A DNA stretch of 64,000 nt from Caulobacter sp. (GTDB taxonomy: Bacteria > Pseudomonadota > Alphaproteobacteria > Caulobacterales > Caulobacteraceae). The stretch spans positions 186,001 through 250,000 of the forward strand of contig JAUXVF010000031.1 of the NCBI GenBank assembly GCA_030680355.1, read 5' to 3'. The notes under the pieces are model-generated. The model made no database searches. It saw only the letters and a program-made list of their open reading frames with translations, and was not told where the DNA came from. Of this stretch, positions 62,695 to 64,000 are shown piece after piece (position 1 is the stretch's first letter; every line of letters begins with the position of its first letter). Position numbers and translations under genes: made by a program.

Positions 62695-63584
62695 GCCAGT
62701 TCTCCAATCAGCCCCTGGGCGGCCAGGCGGGCGGCGACAGCGGCGACCAGCGCCGCCAGAAACGGTGTCGGCGCGACCGCGACAAGATCAATCCAGGCCA
62801 CAGGCGCCACCGGCGTCAATCCTTGTCCGCCGCCGGCGAGTCTGGCCAGCGCGCCGATGATGGCCGCGCCGGAGGCCCCGAACAAGCCCGCCAGCGCCGC
62901 TGCCTTGGCAAATCGCGTCTGGAACAGCCGCACGACGAAGTCGGCCTTGGCGCCGGACAGGTGCAGCACCTCGATGGTTTCCCGGTGGGCGGCCATGGCC
63001 GCGCGGGTGGCGAAGCCGATCACGGCGGCGGCGGCGGACGCGATCAGCAGGAAGACGCCCAGCGCCGCCCAGCGGGCGATGCCGGCGGCCCGCTCGATAT
63101 CGGCGATCCACAGGCTGTGGTCGTCGACCGTCGCGTCGATGCCGGCGGCCTTCAGGGCCTGGGTCAGGGCGGCGGCGGTCGCTGGCTGTTTGGCGTCCAT
63201 CTCGACGGTGACCAGCCGTGGGATGGGCAGGTCGTCGAGCAGGGCGTCCCGGCCCAGCCAGGGTTCGAGCAGGGCCTCGGCCTTTTCCTTTTCGAGCGTG
63301 CGGGCTTCCGCCACGCCCGGCACCCCGGCCAGGGCCTCGGCGGCGCGGCCGGCGGCGATGTCCGGCGACTCCGCGCCCATGGCCCGCACGACCACCGTGG
63401 CCGAGCCGGTCAGCTGGCCGGTCCAGCCACGCGCGGCCCGGTCGGCCGCCAGGCCTCCGAGCGCTGTCAGGCAGGCCAGAAAGCAGAGCACGGCGATGAC
63501 GAACACCAGCGCTCCGTCCCGGGGGTCCCGGCGAGGCAGCAGTGGCGCCGGCCGCCAGCGTTTGGGGTCGAACAGCTCGCTCAT
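62691..63584 (-). CDS. ftsX: cell division ABC transporter permease FtsX
   Basis: The 297-residue product has four transmembrane helices (~35-55, ~165-185, ~215-235, ~260-285) and a large periplasmic loop between the first two, as in FtsX. With FtsE it couples ATP hydrolysis to peptidoglycan hydrolysis at the septum. The overlap with ftsE is four bases. Confidence 0.9.
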   Translation of the reverse strand: MSELFDPKRWRPAPLLPRRDPRDGALVFVIAVLCFLACLTALGGLAADRAARGWTGQLTGSATVVVRAMGAESPDIAAGRAAEALAGVPGVAEARTLEKEKAEALLEPWLGRDALLDDLPIPRLVTVEMDAKQPATAAALTQALKAAGIDATVDDHSLWIADIERAAGIARWAALGVFLLIASAAAAVIGFATRAAMAAHRETIEVLHLSGAKADFVVRLFQTRFAKAAALAGLFGASGAAIIGALARLAGGGQGLTPVAPVAWIDLVAVAPTPFLAALVAAVAARLAAQGLIGELA

Positions 63585-64000
63585 GCCTGGCCCCCGCGCA
63601 GGCTGCGGCCGAAGGCCCTCAGCCGGCCGCCCTCCAGATGCAGCACCGGCTGGCCCGAGCGGGCCACCAGGTCCTCGTCATGGCTGGCGATCAGCACCGT
63701 CGTGCCCAGACGGTTGAGTTCGACGAACAGTTTGAGGATGCGCAGGGCGTGGGCGTCGTCGACATTGCCGGTCGGCTCGTCGGCGAGAAGGATGTCGGGG
63801 CGGTTGACCACGGCCCGGGCGATGGCCAACCGCTGCTTCTCGCCGCCCGACAGGGTCGGGGGCAGGGCGTGCATGCGGTTCTTCAGTCCCACCCAGCTCA
63901 GCAGTTCGGCCACGTCGGTGCGGTAGGCCTCGGGCTTTCCGCCGGCGATCCTCAGGGGCAGGGCGACATTGTCGAAGGCGGTCAGATGGTCGAGCAGCCG
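63581..64000 (-). CDS. ftsE: cell division ATP-binding protein FtsE (truncated by window edge)
   Basis: The frame continues off the right edge; the N-terminal part with Walker A is outside. Visible are the ABC signature LSGGEKQRLAIARA, Walker B DILLADEPTGNVD and the switch His in IASHD. The linker GLRSLRGGQA-like end overlaps the ftsX start by four bases, which with gene order supports FtsE. Confidence 0.9.
   Translation of the reverse strand, partial: RLLDHLTAFDNVALPLRIAGGKPEAYRTDVAELLSWVGLKNRMHALPPTLSGGEKQRLAIARAVVNRPDILLADEPTGNVDDAHALRILKLFVELNRLGTTVLIASHDEDLVARSGQPVLHLEGGRLRAFGRSLRGGQA

Overview
The window is GC-rich DNA from an alphaproteobacterium, most probably a member of the Caulobacteraceae (Caulobacter or Phenylobacterium type). 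The best markers are a PodJ-type polar organelle development protein with its conserved N-terminus, an F1-ATPase inhibitor (zeta, DUF1476), a CtrA-like half-site pair and a GANTC (CcrM) site in front of podJ, and dispersed palindromic repeats. The species cannot be fixed from the sequence alone. No rRNA, complete tRNA, CRISPR array or complete insertion sequence is visible.

Region 1 (1-5.8 kb) looks accessory. A truncated PAS-like regulator gene leaves the window on the left. It is followed by five co-oriented genes for exported proteins: three orphans, one QxW/ricin-type lectin, and one protein with five ~50-residue tandem repeats. A 208-residue tyrosine recombinase with all catalytic residues follows, and then a detached 3' half of a tRNA-Gly(CCC) gene. 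I read that half tRNA as an attachment-site scar marking the right end of an integrated element whose left end lies outside the window.

Region 2 (5.9-17.3 kb) is a mixed chromosomal stretch: TetR regulator, alpha/beta hydrolase with a repeat-flanked promoter, beta-lactamase-fold serine hydrolase, two-gene SDR/ExoD group, flavin monooxygenase, EF-G paralogue, M28 peptidase plus CinA-type amidase, and a DUF4160/DUF2442 pair in which DUF4160 carries a one-base frameshift.

Region 3 (17.3-24.2 kb) is de novo purine synthesis: purL, purQ, purS, purC and purB on the minus strand. A cyclophilin gene, the ATPase zeta inhibitor and a hypoxanthine/uracil-type DNA glycosylase sit among them.

Region 4 (24.2-35.7 kb) holds two tandem paralogous MFS transporters, a GST, the msrP-msrQ periplasmic methionine sulfoxide repair pair, and a compact minus-strand catabolic operon (acyl-CoA dehydrogenase, unknown protein, HCCA-isomerase/DsbA-like protein, second acyl-CoA dehydrogenase, SDR). 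An MprF-like DUF2156 membrane protein follows.

Region 5 (35.8-49.7 kb) holds podJ, a TSUP exporter with its TIGR02186 partner, the ligase-associated repair genes pdeM and DEXH helicase, an XPD/DinG-type Fe-S helicase, a small Xre protein, a double-hotdog thioesterase and an exported SRPBCC protein.

Region 6 (49.7-64 kb) contains the aromatic amino acid operon (chorismate mutase, hisC-type aminotransferase, tyrA), a DUF2125 protein, a ChaC-like cyclotransferase, an hscC plus J-like membrane protein pair, a hybrid histidine kinase, a DUF2147 protein and a tightly overlapping ftsE-ftsX-ydcF-plsC operon running off the right edge.

Three copies of a ~110 bp palindromic repeat (31.4, 41.8 and 48.9 kb) and two related CCTTCCCCC-type palindromes (47.3-47.6 kb) lie between genes.
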